From JAVWJP01 sp036638975 (lineage in GTDB: Bacteria > Bacillota > Clostridia > Oscillospirales > Ruminococcaceae), in contig JAVWJP010000002.1 in NCBI GenBank assembly GCA_036638975.1, positions 62,001 through 126,000 on the forward strand: 64,000 nt of DNA, given 5' to 3'. Of this stretch, positions 1-9,142 are shown piece after piece (positions within the stretch are counted from its first letter, which is position 1; every line of letters begins with the position of its first letter). The position numbers and the translations under genes are program-made. The notes beneath the pieces are model-generated. The model searched no databases. It was not told the DNA's origin and saw only the letters and a list, made by a program, of their open reading frames with translations.

Positions 1-863
1 AGCACACCAAAGTAATATGCGTCACCGCCAAGGCATACGCCCAAAGCACCCGCGCATACGCTCTCGGTTTGGGCACTGTTTGGGCTTTCGTGGCAACGCT
101 TGTCACGCTTATATATTTTTTTTGCATTATTATAGTCAAAGCCCTGCAACCGCGCCGCCAAAAGCATAAGCCTAGCCGCAATGCGCGCGGGTATGTAATT
201 TACTGCATCATCAAGCAGTGCGGCACAGCGCCCGAAATGCAAATATTTTTCGTTTTTATAACCCAGCATAGAGTCCATTGTATTTACAGCCTTATAAAAA
301 AAGCCAAGCGGAGCACCACCGATTGCCATAAATATAAGCGGCGCAACCACGCCGTCAGAGGTGTTTTCGGCAACAGTTTCTACTGCCGCCTTTATTACGC
401 CAACATCGGTAAGCTCATCGGTATCGCGCCCCACTATCATAGAAACTGCCCTTCGTGCACCCGATAAATCGCCCTTCATAATCTCATAATAAACCTTCAT
501 GCTCTCGCTTTTAAGCGACTTTACGGCAAGTATCTGCCAGCAAAAAACAGACTCGGCGGCAAGGCGCAACCATGGGCTAATTTTACCAAAAAAAGCCAAA
601 ATACCAAGCGGGACAAAAAAAGAAAACGCAAGCACAAAAGCCACCGTAAAAAGCCCTGCTCCGCGCAATGCCTGTGGGGTACTGCCCGCACGGCGACGAA
701 AAAAGCCCTCGCTTTTTGTTATAACAACACCTATAAGGCGCACTGAATGCGGCATATTTTGAGGGTCGCCAAATAATAAATCTAAAAAAAAGCCTATACA
801 TAGTGCAGAAAAAGAAATTATAAAATTTATCAAAAACGGCGCAATTACCACTGAAGCTGTCAT
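1..863 (-). CDS. cbiB: Adenosylcobinamide-phosphate synthase CbiB, C-terminal end outside window
   Basis: This membrane enzyme attaches the aminopropanol arm to adenosylcobyric acid. I translated the reverse strand directly: from the ATG at 863 there are 287 open codons running off the left edge. Family motifs are visible: DLLFGDP near residue 20, SMIVGRDT and TVAENTSDGVVAPL in the middle, KAVNTMDSMLGY, DDAVNYIPAR, and GALGVCLGGDAYYFG at the cut end. Several hydrophobic segments fit an integral membrane protein. A strong site, GAGGAGG, lies just before the ATG, and the ATG overlaps the TGA of the preceding phosphatase gene (ATGA). Only the last few tens of residues should be missing. Confidence 0.93.
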   Translation of the reverse strand, partial: MTASVVIAPFLINFIISFSALCIGFFLDLLFGDPQNMPHSVRLIGVVITKSEGFFRRRAGSTPQALRGAGLFTVAFVLAFSFFVPLGILAFFGKISPWLRLAAESVFCWQILAVKSLKSESMKVYYEIMKGDLSGARRAVSMIVGRDTDELTDVGVIKAAVETVAENTSDGVVAPLIFMAIGGAPLGFFYKAVNTMDSMLGYKNEKYLHFGRCAALLDDAVNYIPARIAARLMLLAARLQGFDYNNAKKIYKRDKRCHESPNSAQTESVCAGALGVCLGGDAYYFGV

Positions 864-1474
864 CTTTCCTCCTCGCAATCTATGCCGCGCAAAAGTGTTA
901 GGGTCGTTTTACCGTTTATGTAATCGGCGCTAAATATATAGCCGCGCCCATTGTCGCACAGCCAGTCATAAAAGCCGCGCTTTGGCTTTGCAAAACGAGT
1001 AAACATACCCATCATAACCCCGCCGTGGCAAAGCACAGCAATGTCGCTGTAGCCGTTTTTTAATGCGTCCTCCACCACAAAAGCAAGTGCTTCATTGCAG
1101 CGCCTGTCAAAATCGGCTTTTGTTTCGCCGTCGGGAGGGCTTCCCTCACCTGCGGAATCAAGCCAATCGCGAAAAGGCTTTGTTTTTGCAAGCTCGGCAT
1201 AGGTTTTATTTTCAAAAGCTCCAAAATCCTGTTCGTGCAGGCTTTGAACCACAGTGTACGGCATTTTGGGGTAAACAAGCACTAGAGTTTGCAGGCAGCG
1301 CAGCATAGGGCTTACATAAACGTGCTGCACCTTTGGGTAAATCTCCTGCGCTTTAAGCGTTTTTATTTCTTCTAAGCCCTCGTCACACACAGGCGAATTT
1401 ATAGAACCAACATAGCGTTTTTCTTTATTGCCCATAGTTTTTCCGTGCCGTATAAATGCAATATTCATGCCCAT
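860..1474 (-). CDS. cobC: Histidine phosphatase family protein, probable alpha-ribazole phosphatase (CobC-like)
   Basis: The protein has the RHGKT phosphohistidine signature close to its N-terminus and a second histidine in the CHGG motif near residue 145, so it belongs to the histidine phosphatase superfamily. In cobalamin loci such a protein usually removes the phosphate from alpha-ribazole phosphate or adenosylcobalamin phosphate. I chose the ATG at 1474 because GAGG lies five bases upstream; a longer reading frame to 1561 would run into the preceding gene and has no ribosome binding site. About 204 residues, the usual family length. Other small phosphatases of the superfamily look alike, so the exact substrate rests on gene context. 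Confidence 0.8.
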   Translation of the reverse strand: MGMNIAFIRHGKTMGNKEKRYVGSINSPVCDEGLEEIKTLKAQEIYPKVQHVYVSPMLRCLQTLVLVYPKMPYTVVQSLHEQDFGAFENKTYAELAKTKPFRDWLDSAGEGSPPDGETKADFDRRCNEALAFVVEDALKNGYSDIAVLCHGGVMMGMFTRFAKPKRGFYDWLCDNGRGYIFSADYINGKTTLTLLRGIDCEEER

Positions 1475-1493
1475 TTTCGCCTCGCTTTTTCTA

Positions 1494-1874
1494 TTATTTA
1501 AGCCGCTGCGGCACACCGCACAAAAGCCTGTCAACCCGCTGTGCCCTGCGCACAGCCTCACAGCACAGCCTGCCCGCTGCCTCGCGCCACAGCCGTTCCT
1601 CTGCCTCCGGCGGCACTATCCCGCTGCCTATTTCGTCACTTATTATTATAATATCTGGGTTTTCTTTTATAAGCCTGTCCAAAAACAAAAACGGGTCTTT
1701 TCGACAGGTCAAAAGCCTTTTTACAAGCAAATGCAAGCCGTTTAATATTTTTATGCCTTGCTCACAGCAAAGGCTGCAATCCGCACCGCTTACAACATCT
1801 TGCAATGCAAGCCCGCTTTCGTCAAGTGCAAAAGCTGTCTTGCCGCTGTATGCCCCTCCAAATATAAACCTCAA
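1494..1874 (-). CDS. Short CobU-like protein, second adenosylcobinamide kinase homologue
   Basis: A 126-residue protein starts at a TTG that overlaps the stop codon of cobS (TTGA) and has GGAGG eight bases upstream. Near the N-terminus it has a P-loop, GGAYSGKT, and near the C-terminus the CobU-type stretches SDEIGSGIVP and CGVPQRLK. The central part of CobU, with the RHR histidine that accepts GMP and the LL-CL--L motif, is missing, so it is about 50 residues shorter than the full-length paralogue encoded 1.3 kb upstream at 2650. It may be a partner or regulatory version of CobU, a kinase without guanylyltransferase activity, or a shrinking duplicate. The family is recognised; the activity is not established. 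Confidence 0.7.
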   Translation of the reverse strand: MRFIFGGAYSGKTAFALDESGLALQDVVSGADCSLCCEQGIKILNGLHLLVKRLLTCRKDPFLFLDRLIKENPDIIIISDEIGSGIVPPEAEERLWREAAGRLCCEAVRRAQRVDRLLCGVPQRLK

Positions 1875-2653
1875 TTCAAAAACCTCCCTGTAAGCGTCAC
1901 CGCCGCAAGTATGGCAAGCTCGCAAAGCGTTAAAAACCAACCCGCCAAATCTCCGGTTATTCCGCCAAAGTTTTTGTACGAAGCATAGCGGTAAATAAAA
2001 AACACAATTACCGCGGCAAGCGCCGCTGCAAAACCTGCCACAGGAGAAACAAGCATCATCGACATAAAACAAATCACACTAAAAATTATAAGCACAACTC
2101 TAACCTGTGTGTTTTGCGCGCTGTCTGCAAACTGCGCAAGCGTACCGGTTTTTTTAGCCGCCTTAAACCCCACAACAGAAAGCCCGCTTAACGAGCGCGA
2201 AAGCACAAAGCCTATGCAAAGCACAGTTACAAGACGCTCATCGGCAGATGTATTAATTATAAGCTCAGACCAAAGTGCCACCGTCAAAAGCAGCAGCGAA
2301 GCACAGCCCATAACACCAAATGCACCTATGTGAGGGTCGCTTAATATCTCAAGGCGTTTTTCGCTCCCTGCGTGAGATGCCAGTGCGTCAGTGGTGTCGC
2401 AAAAGCCATCAAGGTGTATCCCGCCTGTTATTAACAATGGCAAAAGCGTACAGCAAACAGCGTTCAAGAAAAAACCAATGCAAAAAGCGCCCGCCAGCTT
2501 GAGCCACAAAAACATTACCGCACCGCACACAACACCTATTAGCGGAAAAAAACACATAGAGTATTCCATACTTTTTTTATCCCACAAAACCTTTGGCATG
2601 GGTATTTGAGAATACATTGAAAAGGCTACAATAAATGATTTTAATACGCTCAT
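1871..2653 (-). CDS. cobS: Adenosylcobinamide-GDP ribazoletransferase (cobalamin synthase) CobS
   Basis: CobS joins adenosylcobinamide-GDP to alpha-ribazole in the membrane, the last or next-to-last step of cobalamin synthesis. The 260-residue protein has the defining GGIHLDGFCDTTDAL motif near residue 77, preceded by a PMP stretch at the N-terminus, and about six hydrophobic segments. Its ATG overlaps the end of cobU by four bases (ATGA) and its stop overlaps the TTG start of the short CobU-like gene, so the three are likely translationally coupled. Length and motif order are ordinary for the family. Confidence 0.95.
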   Translation of the reverse strand: MSVLKSFIVAFSMYSQIPMPKVLWDKKSMEYSMCFFPLIGVVCGAVMFLWLKLAGAFCIGFFLNAVCCTLLPLLITGGIHLDGFCDTTDALASHAGSEKRLEILSDPHIGAFGVMGCASLLLLTVALWSELIINTSADERLVTVLCIGFVLSRSLSGLSVVGFKAAKKTGTLAQFADSAQNTQVRVVLIIFSVICFMSMMLVSPVAGFAAALAAVIVFFIYRYASYKNFGGITGDLAGWFLTLCELAILAAVTLTGRFLN

Positions 2654-3183
2654 TCTGCTTTACTCCCCTCGTTTTTGTAAACAACCGGCAGTGTATACAC
2701 AACCTCGACTACCCGCTGTGCCATTTTTGCAAGCTTGCAGTTAATTTTGCCCAACACACGCATATATTCGCGTGTGCCCTCGTCGTAAGCAACACCGTCT
2801 GAGAATAGCTCGTTTGTTACTACTATAAGGTTTTTGCACTGCCCGCAAAGGTGCTTTATGCCCTCCAAAACAGCCGTTTCGGTTTTAGCGCCCGCTCCGT
2901 CGAAAACCTCGTTTGCCACAAGGTTAGAAAGACACTCCAGTAGCGCCGTATCATACTGTGAAGCATCAAGGTCAACAGGAGAAAAAGGGCATTCCAGCGT
3001 TACAAAGCCCTTGCCCGCCCTAAGCGCGCGGTGACGTGCCACACGCTGCAAAAACTCGCCGTCACTGCCCCCGCACTGCCGCATTGTTGCAATATAACAG
3101 AGTCTTTTGCCTGTTTTTACCGCAAGGCTCTCGGCATATTCACTTTTGCCGCTTGCCGAAGCACCTGTTATAAGCGTAAGCAA
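2650..3183 (-). CDS. cobU: Adenosylcobinamide kinase/adenosylcobinamide-phosphate guanylyltransferase CobU
   Basis: This 177-residue protein phosphorylates adenosylcobinamide and then transfers GMP to it. The P-loop GASASGKS is at residues 7-14, the RVARHRALR motif with the GMP-accepting histidine is near residue 50, and LLECLSNLVANE matches the family LL-DCL--L--N motif. The later V-NE-G-G-VP loop is altered to VTNELFSDGVAY, while the short paralogue at 1494-1874 keeps the canonical version. Start is TTG at 3183 with AGGGGGG upstream. It follows cobT after a 12-base gap and overlaps cobS. Confidence 0.9.
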   Translation of the reverse strand: MLTLITGASASGKSEYAESLAVKTGKRLCYIATMRQCGGSDGEFLQRVARHRALRAGKGFVTLECPFSPVDLDASQYDTALLECLSNLVANEVFDGAGAKTETAVLEGIKHLCGQCKNLIVVTNELFSDGVAYDEGTREYMRVLGKINCKLAKMAQRVVEVVYTLPVVYKNEGSKAE

Positions 3184-3194
3184 TGTAATCCCCC

Positions 3195-4253
3195 CTAAAC
3201 CAGAGGTTTGTATTCCTCTATTTTTATATCTTCAAATGTACTCATATCATTATAAACCTTACATGCCATTTTTAGTATGGGCAGTGCCGCAACAGCACCC
3301 GTGCCCTCGCCCAAACACATATTGCACGTTAAAAACGGCTGCAAATTAAGCTCTGTCATAAGCATTTTAGCGGCAGGCTCGTTAGAAACGTGCGATGCAA
3401 GCATATAACCCGCCGAGTTTTTACAAAGCCGCACAGCACAAAGCGCCGCAACAGAAGATATAAAGCCATCAACTATAACAGGCAAATGCAGCGCGGCAGC
3501 ACCCAAAAACACGCCTGCAAGACCCGCTATATCAAAGCCGCCAACCTTAGAAAGAGTGTCCAAAACGTCATCGGGGTTGGGCTTGTTTAAAGCTATAGCC
3601 TGCCTTATTACGGCTATTTTGTGCTTTACTCCCTCGCTTGTAAGCCCTGCACCATGCCCCGTGACATCGGCGACACTTTTGTGCAGCAAGACAGATGCAA
3701 TGGCACTGCTGGTGGTGGTATTGCCGATGCCCATTTCGCCCGTACAAAACACGTCGTAGCCCTGTGGAGCAAGAAAATGCACAAGCTCAATGCCAACCTG
3801 TACCGCCGCTACAGCCTGCTCGCGCGTCATAGCTGCACCCTGTGCCATGTTCTTTGTACCCATGGCTATTTTTTTAACTATAAGACCATCTGACACAATA
3901 TTTTCTGCCACACCGATATCTACCGGAAAAACCTTTGCCCCCGCAACCTGTGCCATACGGCAAACACTGGTGTCACCGGTTGTAAAATTTTTGGTTACAA
4001 CCGCTGTCACCGCCTGCGAGGTTTGGGTTACCCCCTCGGCAACTACACCGTTGTCTGCACACATAACCACAACACAGGGCCTTTTTATGTCGGTGTTTAT
4101 GCCGTGCTTCATGCCCGCTATGCGTACCACAGCGTCCTCTAAAAGCCCCAGACTTTTAAGCGGCTTTGCTATAGTGTCCCAGCGGCGCAGTGCCTGCTGT
4201 TTGGCATCTTCATCTACAGGAATAATTTTATTTATTATTTCTTCAAGTGTCAT
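3195..4253 (-). CDS. cobT: Nicotinate-nucleotide--dimethylbenzimidazole phosphoribosyltransferase CobT
   Basis: CobT makes alpha-ribazole phosphate from nicotinate mononucleotide and the lower-ligand base, activating the base for attachment by CobS. At 352 residues it has the usual length. Visible motifs are CADNGV near residue 65, GEMGIGNTTTSSA near 172, GHGAGL near 198, and near the C-terminus GEGTGAVAALP, which holds the catalytic glutamate. Its ATG overlaps the cbiA stop (ATGA). No bluB or bza-type lower-ligand genes are seen in this window, so the source of the base cannot be told from here. Confidence 0.95.
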   Translation of the reverse strand: MTLEEIINKIIPVDEDAKQQALRRWDTIAKPLKSLGLLEDAVVRIAGMKHGINTDIKRPCVVVMCADNGVVAEGVTQTSQAVTAVVTKNFTTGDTSVCRMAQVAGAKVFPVDIGVAENIVSDGLIVKKIAMGTKNMAQGAAMTREQAVAAVQVGIELVHFLAPQGYDVFCTGEMGIGNTTTSSAIASVLLHKSVADVTGHGAGLTSEGVKHKIAVIRQAIALNKPNPDDVLDTLSKVGGFDIAGLAGVFLGAAALHLPVIVDGFISSVAALCAVRLCKNSAGYMLASHVSNEPAAKMLMTELNLQPFLTCNMCLGEGTGAVAALPILKMACKVYNDMSTFEDIKIEEYKPLV

Positions 4254-5635
4254 TTTGCCTCATCTTCCATTCTATAAAGCTTGCATTGCAGCAAAAAATT
4301 TTTAGCGGCAAAGGGGGCACCGTAAAAGTGCATATGCGGAAAGCCCGCATATAGGGTTTTCGACACATACCCGCCCTGCCACACAGCTTTTCCAAATGGC
4401 TTTTGCACCGTAAATCCCTCGCCTTCGTTTGTGCTGTGCCAGTAATGGAACTCGTGCCCTTGCAGCTTCTGACCCTTTTGACAAAGCAGATTATCGCAAC
4501 CTGCCGTAAGCGTTACATAGCCAAAATGCCTAAGCTCATGCGCGTTTTCTGCCTCTGCAGCTACTGCGCCAACCATATTAAAGCTTACACCCTGCTCGTC
4601 CTTTAGTTCATTATGCAAATATAAAAAGCCCCCGCATTCAGCTATACAGGGCAAGCCTCCCGCAAGCTTTTCTTTTATCTGCACCAAAAGGCGAGTGTTC
4701 TGCGAAAGCTCTTTTGCGTAAATTTCGGGGTAGCCCCCGCCAAGCAAAAGCCCGCATATGCCCTGTGGCAGCTCTGCGTCGGCAATGGGGCTAAATGGCA
4801 CAAGCTCTGCACCAAGCTCGCGCAAAAGCTCCAGAGAATCTTCGTAATAAAACAAAAACGCTTTGTCCCTTGCCACTGCCACCCTAAGCGGCGCACCGCC
4901 CGCAGACGGCGGCAAAGCCGGCTTTGTATATATAAGCTGCGGCGCGGCTTGCGCAAGCCGCAATAAAAAATCGAGCTCTATTGTTTCTTCAGCCTGATGT
5001 GCAAGCTTATATAGCTTTTGCCTTAAATTTTGCACTTCACCCGCTGTCACAAGCCCCAAATGGCGGCTTTCGAGTAAGCAAGTACTCAGCGGCGGCATAT
5101 ACCCCGCAACGTGTACACCCGTTTGCTCCTCTATAAGCTTTTTAAGAATATTATAACTGTTTTTACTGCAATTGTTAAGTATAACCGCTTTTATATTGCT
5201 GTCATTTTTAAAAGTAGCAAAGCCATGCACCAAAGCCGCCGCCGAAAGCGCCATTCCACGCGCCGAAAGCACCAGCACCACAGGTGTATTGGTAGCTTTT
5301 GCCAAATGATAGCTGCTTGCAGACTCGCCACCGCCAACACCATCATAAAAGCCCATAGCTCCCTCAAGCACCGAAATATCACTTTGCTGCGAGTTTTTTG
5401 CAAGCAGATAATTTGCGGTGTTTTCGTCAAACAAAAATAAATCCAAATTGCGGCTAAGCGTGCCTATAACCTCTGTGTGGAACATGGGGTCGATATAATC
5501 GGGACCGCACTTAAAGGACGAAGCTTTAAGCCCGCGGTTTACAAAAGCTTGCAGCACAGCACAGGTGAGCGTAGTTTTTCCGCTGCCGCTGGCGGGTGCC
5601 GCAAGCATAAGGCGCGGTGTGTTAATATTCTTCAA
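4250..5635 (-). CDS. cbiA: Cobyrinate a,c-diamide synthase CbiA
   Basis: CbiA uses ATP and glutamine to amidate the a and c side chains of cobyrinic acid. The 461-residue protein has the N-terminal ATPase P-loop APASGSGKTT, followed by KCGPDYIDPMFH, and a C-terminal type 1 glutamine amidotransferase domain with LLLGGGYPEIYA, the nucleophile elbow ECGGFLYLH, and GHEFHYW near the end. The start is TTG at 5635, eight bases after GGAGG, and lies inside the last codons of cbiET (14-base overlap). It is the only amidating enzyme of the pathway in the window; the second one, CbiP, is not seen. Confidence 0.93.
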   Translation of the reverse strand: MKNINTPRLMLAAPASGSGKTTLTCAVLQAFVNRGLKASSFKCGPDYIDPMFHTEVIGTLSRNLDLFLFDENTANYLLAKNSQQSDISVLEGAMGFYDGVGGGESASSYHLAKATNTPVVLVLSARGMALSAAALVHGFATFKNDSNIKAVILNNCSKNSYNILKKLIEEQTGVHVAGYMPPLSTCLLESRHLGLVTAGEVQNLRQKLYKLAHQAEETIELDFLLRLAQAAPQLIYTKPALPPSAGGAPLRVAVARDKAFLFYYEDSLELLRELGAELVPFSPIADAELPQGICGLLLGGGYPEIYAKELSQNTRLLVQIKEKLAGGLPCIAECGGFLYLHNELKDEQGVSFNMVGAVAAEAENAHELRHFGYVTLTAGCDNLLCQKGQKLQGHEFHYWHSTNEGEGFTVQKPFGKAVWQGGYVSKTLYAGFPHMHFYGAPFAAKNFLLQCKLYRMEDEAK

Positions 5636-6839
5636 GCTCTCCGCCTCCGCTTACAATATATACAGGGTTCTGTCCCATCATCATATGGCTTTCGCCAACC
5701 ATTTTTGCACGCGAAACACTTAGCTGCACCGTGCTCTGCTGCGGCAAATTGTGCCGCGCAAATGCCTCGGTTACAGCCGACAAGGTTTCCAGAGTTATGG
5801 CGTTTACAACTACGCGTGCCGCCAAATTTTTTTCAAGTACAATATCAATTATTTTGCCTATACAGCCGGACGAGCCGCCTATAAACACAGCATCGGGTGG
5901 TGGCAGTGCGTACAAAGCCTGTGGCGCTGTGCCGTTGGTAATATACAAGTTTTCGGCAGAAAAGCGCTTTTTGTTGTTTTTAAGCAGCTCCAATGCATCG
6001 GCGTTTTTTTCAACCGCATAGACAGCTCCATATGGCATAACCCGCGCCGCTTCTATGCTAACAGAACCTGTCCCTGCACCGATATCCCACATTACCATGT
6101 CCTTTTTAAGGCGCAATGCCGCCAAAGAAACGGTTCTAACCTCCGCCTTTGTCATTGGGGCGGCTCCGCGAATAAAGGCCTCGTCACAGAGCCCGTGTGT
6201 TGCAAAAGAATTTGCTTTTTTATTCGTCACAAGCATAACCGAAAGCGGCGCAAACTTTTTTTGAGAAAGCTCCTCCGCCGTCCCCTCGCTTATGTGCTCG
6301 TCACTGTAAGAAAGGCGCTCGCCCACTTGAACAAAAACGCCGCCCAGCCCGGCCTCTGTAAGTGCCGCGCACAGTACCTGCACTGTGTTTTCTCCGCCGG
6401 TAAGGGCAAAGGTTTTCGCATGGGTTTTTACTGTCGGGCACAGCCACTGCTGTCTGCCATGCAGACTAAGCAATTTTGCGTCCTCCCATGGAGTACAAAG
6501 CTTTGCACAAAAATACTGAACAGATGAAACCCCCGCCACGCACTCGGTCTTAATGTTTTCGCAACAGGCAAGGCTTTGGCAAAGCGTCTTTGCACCGCTG
6601 TAAAATCCAACGTCACCGCTCATAAGCACCGCCGCATCATTATACTGCGGGTGCTCTGACAAATATTTTGTAATCTCTGCGGCAGAACACGAGGTAAAGC
6701 GCACAGCACCCGCATTTACGGCACTGTCAAGCATACGCTGTGCACCAATTAAGCAGCTGCTTTGTGCTATTATGTTTGATGCCTCAAGCGTTAAAGTTTT
6801 TTGGTTTCCCATGCCGACTCCCACAATAGTTACCTTCAT
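5622..6839 (-). CDS. cbiET: Fused cobalt-precorrin-7 C5-methyltransferase and C15-methyltransferase/decarboxylase (CbiE-CbiT)
   Basis: The 405-residue protein joins two enzymes. Residues 1 to about 200 form a tetrapyrrole methylase, CbiE, opening with VTIVGVGMGN. From about residue 215 follows CbiT, a Rossmann-type methyltransferase with the SAM motif WDIGAGTGSVSIEA and the later stretch FIGGSSGCIG. Together they methylate C5 and C15 and remove the C12 acetate carboxyl group. The same fusion is known in other bacteria as CobL or CbiET. It begins 27 bases after hemL and overlaps cbiA, so it sits at the joint between the haem-precursor block and the late corrin block. Confidence 0.93.
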   Translation of the reverse strand: MKVTIVGVGMGNQKTLTLEASNIIAQSSCLIGAQRMLDSAVNAGAVRFTSCSAAEITKYLSEHPQYNDAAVLMSGDVGFYSGAKTLCQSLACCENIKTECVAGVSSVQYFCAKLCTPWEDAKLLSLHGRQQWLCPTVKTHAKTFALTGGENTVQVLCAALTEAGLGGVFVQVGERLSYSDEHISEGTAEELSQKKFAPLSVMLVTNKKANSFATHGLCDEAFIRGAAPMTKAEVRTVSLAALRLKKDMVMWDIGAGTGSVSIEAARVMPYGAVYAVEKNADALELLKNNKKRFSAENLYITNGTAPQALYALPPPDAVFIGGSSGCIGKIIDIVLEKNLAARVVVNAITLETLSAVTEAFARHNLPQQSTVQLSVSRAKMVGESHMMMGQNPVYIVSGGGELEEY

Positions 6840-6866
6840 TTGTTACCTCCCGCCACGCACAATATT

Positions 6867-8159
6867 TTAGCAATCAAAAAAATCTTCCGCCGCCTTTAGC
6901 GTAATTTCCAAATCCTCATCTGTATGTGCCAGTGACAAAAACATTGCCTCAAACTGCGAGGGCGCAAGGTATATTCCTTTGCTTAGCATATGTTTAAAAT
7001 AAGCGGCAAAGCGTGAGGTATCAGCAGCCCTTGCAGTTTCATAATTTGTAACAGCTTCTTTTGTGAAAAACAGACAGCCAAGCGAGCCTATGCTGTTTAC
7101 TGTACAATTGTTTTTTTCGGCAAGCTGCGCAAGTGGCGTGTAAAAACGCTCTGCCGCAGACGAAAGCCTTTTGTATATTTGCGGTGTATCGCGAAGCATG
7201 GTTAGCTGTGCTATACCTGCCGCCATTGCAACAGGGTTGCCCGAGAGCGTGCCCGCCTGATACACAGCGCCCACAGGTGCAACCATGCTCATTATCTCTT
7301 TTTTGCCGCCATATGCGCCTACGGGCATACCTCCTCCGATAATCTTACCAAAGGTTGTAAGGTCAGGCATAACGCCAAAAAGCCCCTGCGCTCCGCTTGC
7401 CGAAAGGCGAAAGCCCGTTATAACCTCATCAAATATAAGCACGGTGCCGTTTTGTGTACAAAGCTCGCGCAATTGCCGTAAAAAGCCTTCTTTGGGCAGT
7501 ACTACACCCATATTTGCGGCGACAGGCTCTATTATAAGCGCCGCCACCTCGCCACTATGCAGCTTAAACAGTTTCTCTACGCTCGCTATATCGTTGTAGC
7601 TTGCAGTCAGTGTGTCCTCTGCCGTACCGCGCGGAACACCCGCGCTGTCTGGCACCCCCGCTGTCATTGCACCGCTTCCCGCTTTGACAAGCAGCGCATC
7701 AAAGTGCCCATGGTAGCACCCTGCAAATTTTATTATTTTATTGCGCCCTGTGTAACCACGCGCCACGCGAATAGCGCTCATTACTGCCTCTGTACCGGAG
7801 TTAACCATGCGCACCATTTCTACAGACGGCACCATGCTGCATATAAGCTCTGCCATTGTAAGCTCGGCTTCTGTAGCCGCGCCAAAGCTAAGACCGCGCT
7901 CTACAGCCTTTAAAACCGCTTCTTTCACAACAGAATTGTTATGCCCCAAGAGCATTGGTCCCCACGAACAAACATAGTCTATATATGTCCTGCCGTCAAC
8001 ATCGGTTATATGCGCGCCGTTTGCCATTTCTATAAACCGCGGAGTATCGCCCACAGCGCCAAAGGCACGCACAGGGCTGTTTACACCACCCGGTATGCAA
8101 TTGCAGGCCCGTGCAAAAAGCTCTCGCGAGCGCTCGTGTCGTGTAGCTGCTTCAGCCAT
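6867..8159 (-). CDS. hemL: Glutamate-1-semialdehyde 2,1-aminomutase HemL
   Basis: HemL is a PLP enzyme that turns glutamate-1-semialdehyde into 5-aminolevulinate, the second step of the C5 route. The 430-residue protein shows the family N-terminus with CIPGGVNSPVRAF, the phosphate-binding NSGTEAVMSAIR near residue 120, FDEVITGFR near 240, and the PLP lysine in TFGKIIGGGMPVG near 268. Its ATG overlaps the hemB stop by one base (TGATG). Together with hemA, hemB, hemC and hemD in the same run it supplies uroporphyrinogen III for the corrin genes. Confidence 0.97.
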   Translation of the reverse strand: MAEAATRHERSRELFARACNCIPGGVNSPVRAFGAVGDTPRFIEMANGAHITDVDGRTYIDYVCSWGPMLLGHNNSVVKEAVLKAVERGLSFGAATEAELTMAELICSMVPSVEMVRMVNSGTEAVMSAIRVARGYTGRNKIIKFAGCYHGHFDALLVKAGSGAMTAGVPDSAGVPRGTAEDTLTASYNDIASVEKLFKLHSGEVAALIIEPVAANMGVVLPKEGFLRQLRELCTQNGTVLIFDEVITGFRLSASGAQGLFGVMPDLTTFGKIIGGGMPVGAYGGKKEIMSMVAPVGAVYQAGTLSGNPVAMAAGIAQLTMLRDTPQIYKRLSSAAERFYTPLAQLAEKNNCTVNSIGSLGCLFFTKEAVTNYETARAADTSRFAAYFKHMLSKGIYLAPSQFEAMFLSLAHTDEDLEITLKAAEDFFDC

Positions 8160-9142
8160 CAGCCCAGCCTCCCCTCGTCTATGTAGCCCGCAAGCTCTAT
8201 GGCAAAATATGTTATTAAAATGCCCGCTCCCGCCCTAAAAATACTGGCAGAGGTTTCGCATATCATTGCCGCCTCGTCAACAAGCCCCGCTTTTGCCGCC
8301 GCCTTTATCATGGCATATTCGCCGCTTACACTGTAGGCTGCCAGCGGTGTCACAAAGCTGTTTGCAACCTCATGTATGACATCTAGGTACGAAAGCGCAG
8401 GCTTTACCATAATAATATCCGCCCCCTGCTCCACATCCATAGCAGCCTCTTTAAGCGCCTCACGGCGGTTATGATAATCCATCTGATAGCCTTTCCTGTC
8501 ACCAAAAGAGGGTGCAGAGCCTGCCGCCTCGCGGAAAGGACCATAAAACGCCGACGAATATTTGACTGCATATGACATAATTGGCATTTCTGTAAACCCG
8601 TTTTGGTCGAGTGTGTTGCGAATAGCCAAAATACGTCCGTCCATCATGTCGGACGGTGCAACCATATCTGCCCCCGCCTCAGCATGAGAAAGCGCTGTTT
8701 TTGCAAGAACCTCCAGAGTTTTGTCGTTATCCACGGTCTGTCCGCGCAAAATACCGCAATGCCCGTGGCTTGTATATTCGCACATACAAACATCTGTAAT
8801 AACATAAATGCTTGGAAAATTCTTTTTAATAAACCGTATAGCCTGCTGTACAGCCCCCTGTGCGTCCCACGCTCCGCTGCCTATTTCGTCCTTGTGCTTT
8901 GGTATGCCAAAAAGCAAAACACTGTTTACGCCCGCACCTATAAGGCGCTGCAATATACCTGTAAGCCTGTCCGGGCTGTAGCGCTTTTGCCCGTCAAGCG
9001 ACGGTATATCCTCTGTAATTCCACTACCCTCACACACAAATATCGGGTATATAAGGGCGCTTTTAGAAACTCGGGTTTCGCGCACCATTTCGCGCAAAAC
9101 CGCACTGCTGCGCAATCTACGCGGTCTGTTTATAAGCTCCAT
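8159..9142 (-). CDS. hemB: Delta-aminolevulinic acid dehydratase (porphobilinogen synthase) HemB
   Basis: HemB condenses two 5-aminolevulinate molecules to porphobilinogen. I chose the ATG at 9142, which overlaps the cobA-hemD stop by one base (TAATG), giving 327 residues with the normal N-terminus RPRRLR. The open frame extends 47 codons further, but that part is the shadow of the upstream gene and is rich in basic residues. The active-site region DVCMCEYTSHGHCG has three cysteines typical of a zinc-dependent enzyme. The two catalytic lysines lie in SYAVKYSSAFYGPFR and MVKPALSYLD. Confidence 0.97.
   Translation of the reverse strand: MELINRPRRLRSSAVLREMVRETRVSKSALIYPIFVCEGSGITEDIPSLDGQKRYSPDRLTGILQRLIGAGVNSVLLFGIPKHKDEIGSGAWDAQGAVQQAIRFIKKNFPSIYVITDVCMCEYTSHGHCGILRGQTVDNDKTLEVLAKTALSHAEAGADMVAPSDMMDGRILAIRNTLDQNGFTEMPIMSYAVKYSSAFYGPFREAAGSAPSFGDRKGYQMDYHNRREALKEAAMDVEQGADIIMVKPALSYLDVIHEVANSFVTPLAAYSVSGEYAMIKAAAKAGLVDEAAMICETSASIFRAGAGILITYFAIELAGYIDEGRLG

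Noticed and set aside
5751..6527. Long plus-strand open frame of 258 codons opposite cbiET
   Set aside because: It is antisense to a well-recognised gene, has no ribosome binding site and shows a composition typical of shadow frames (many H, R, C, Y).
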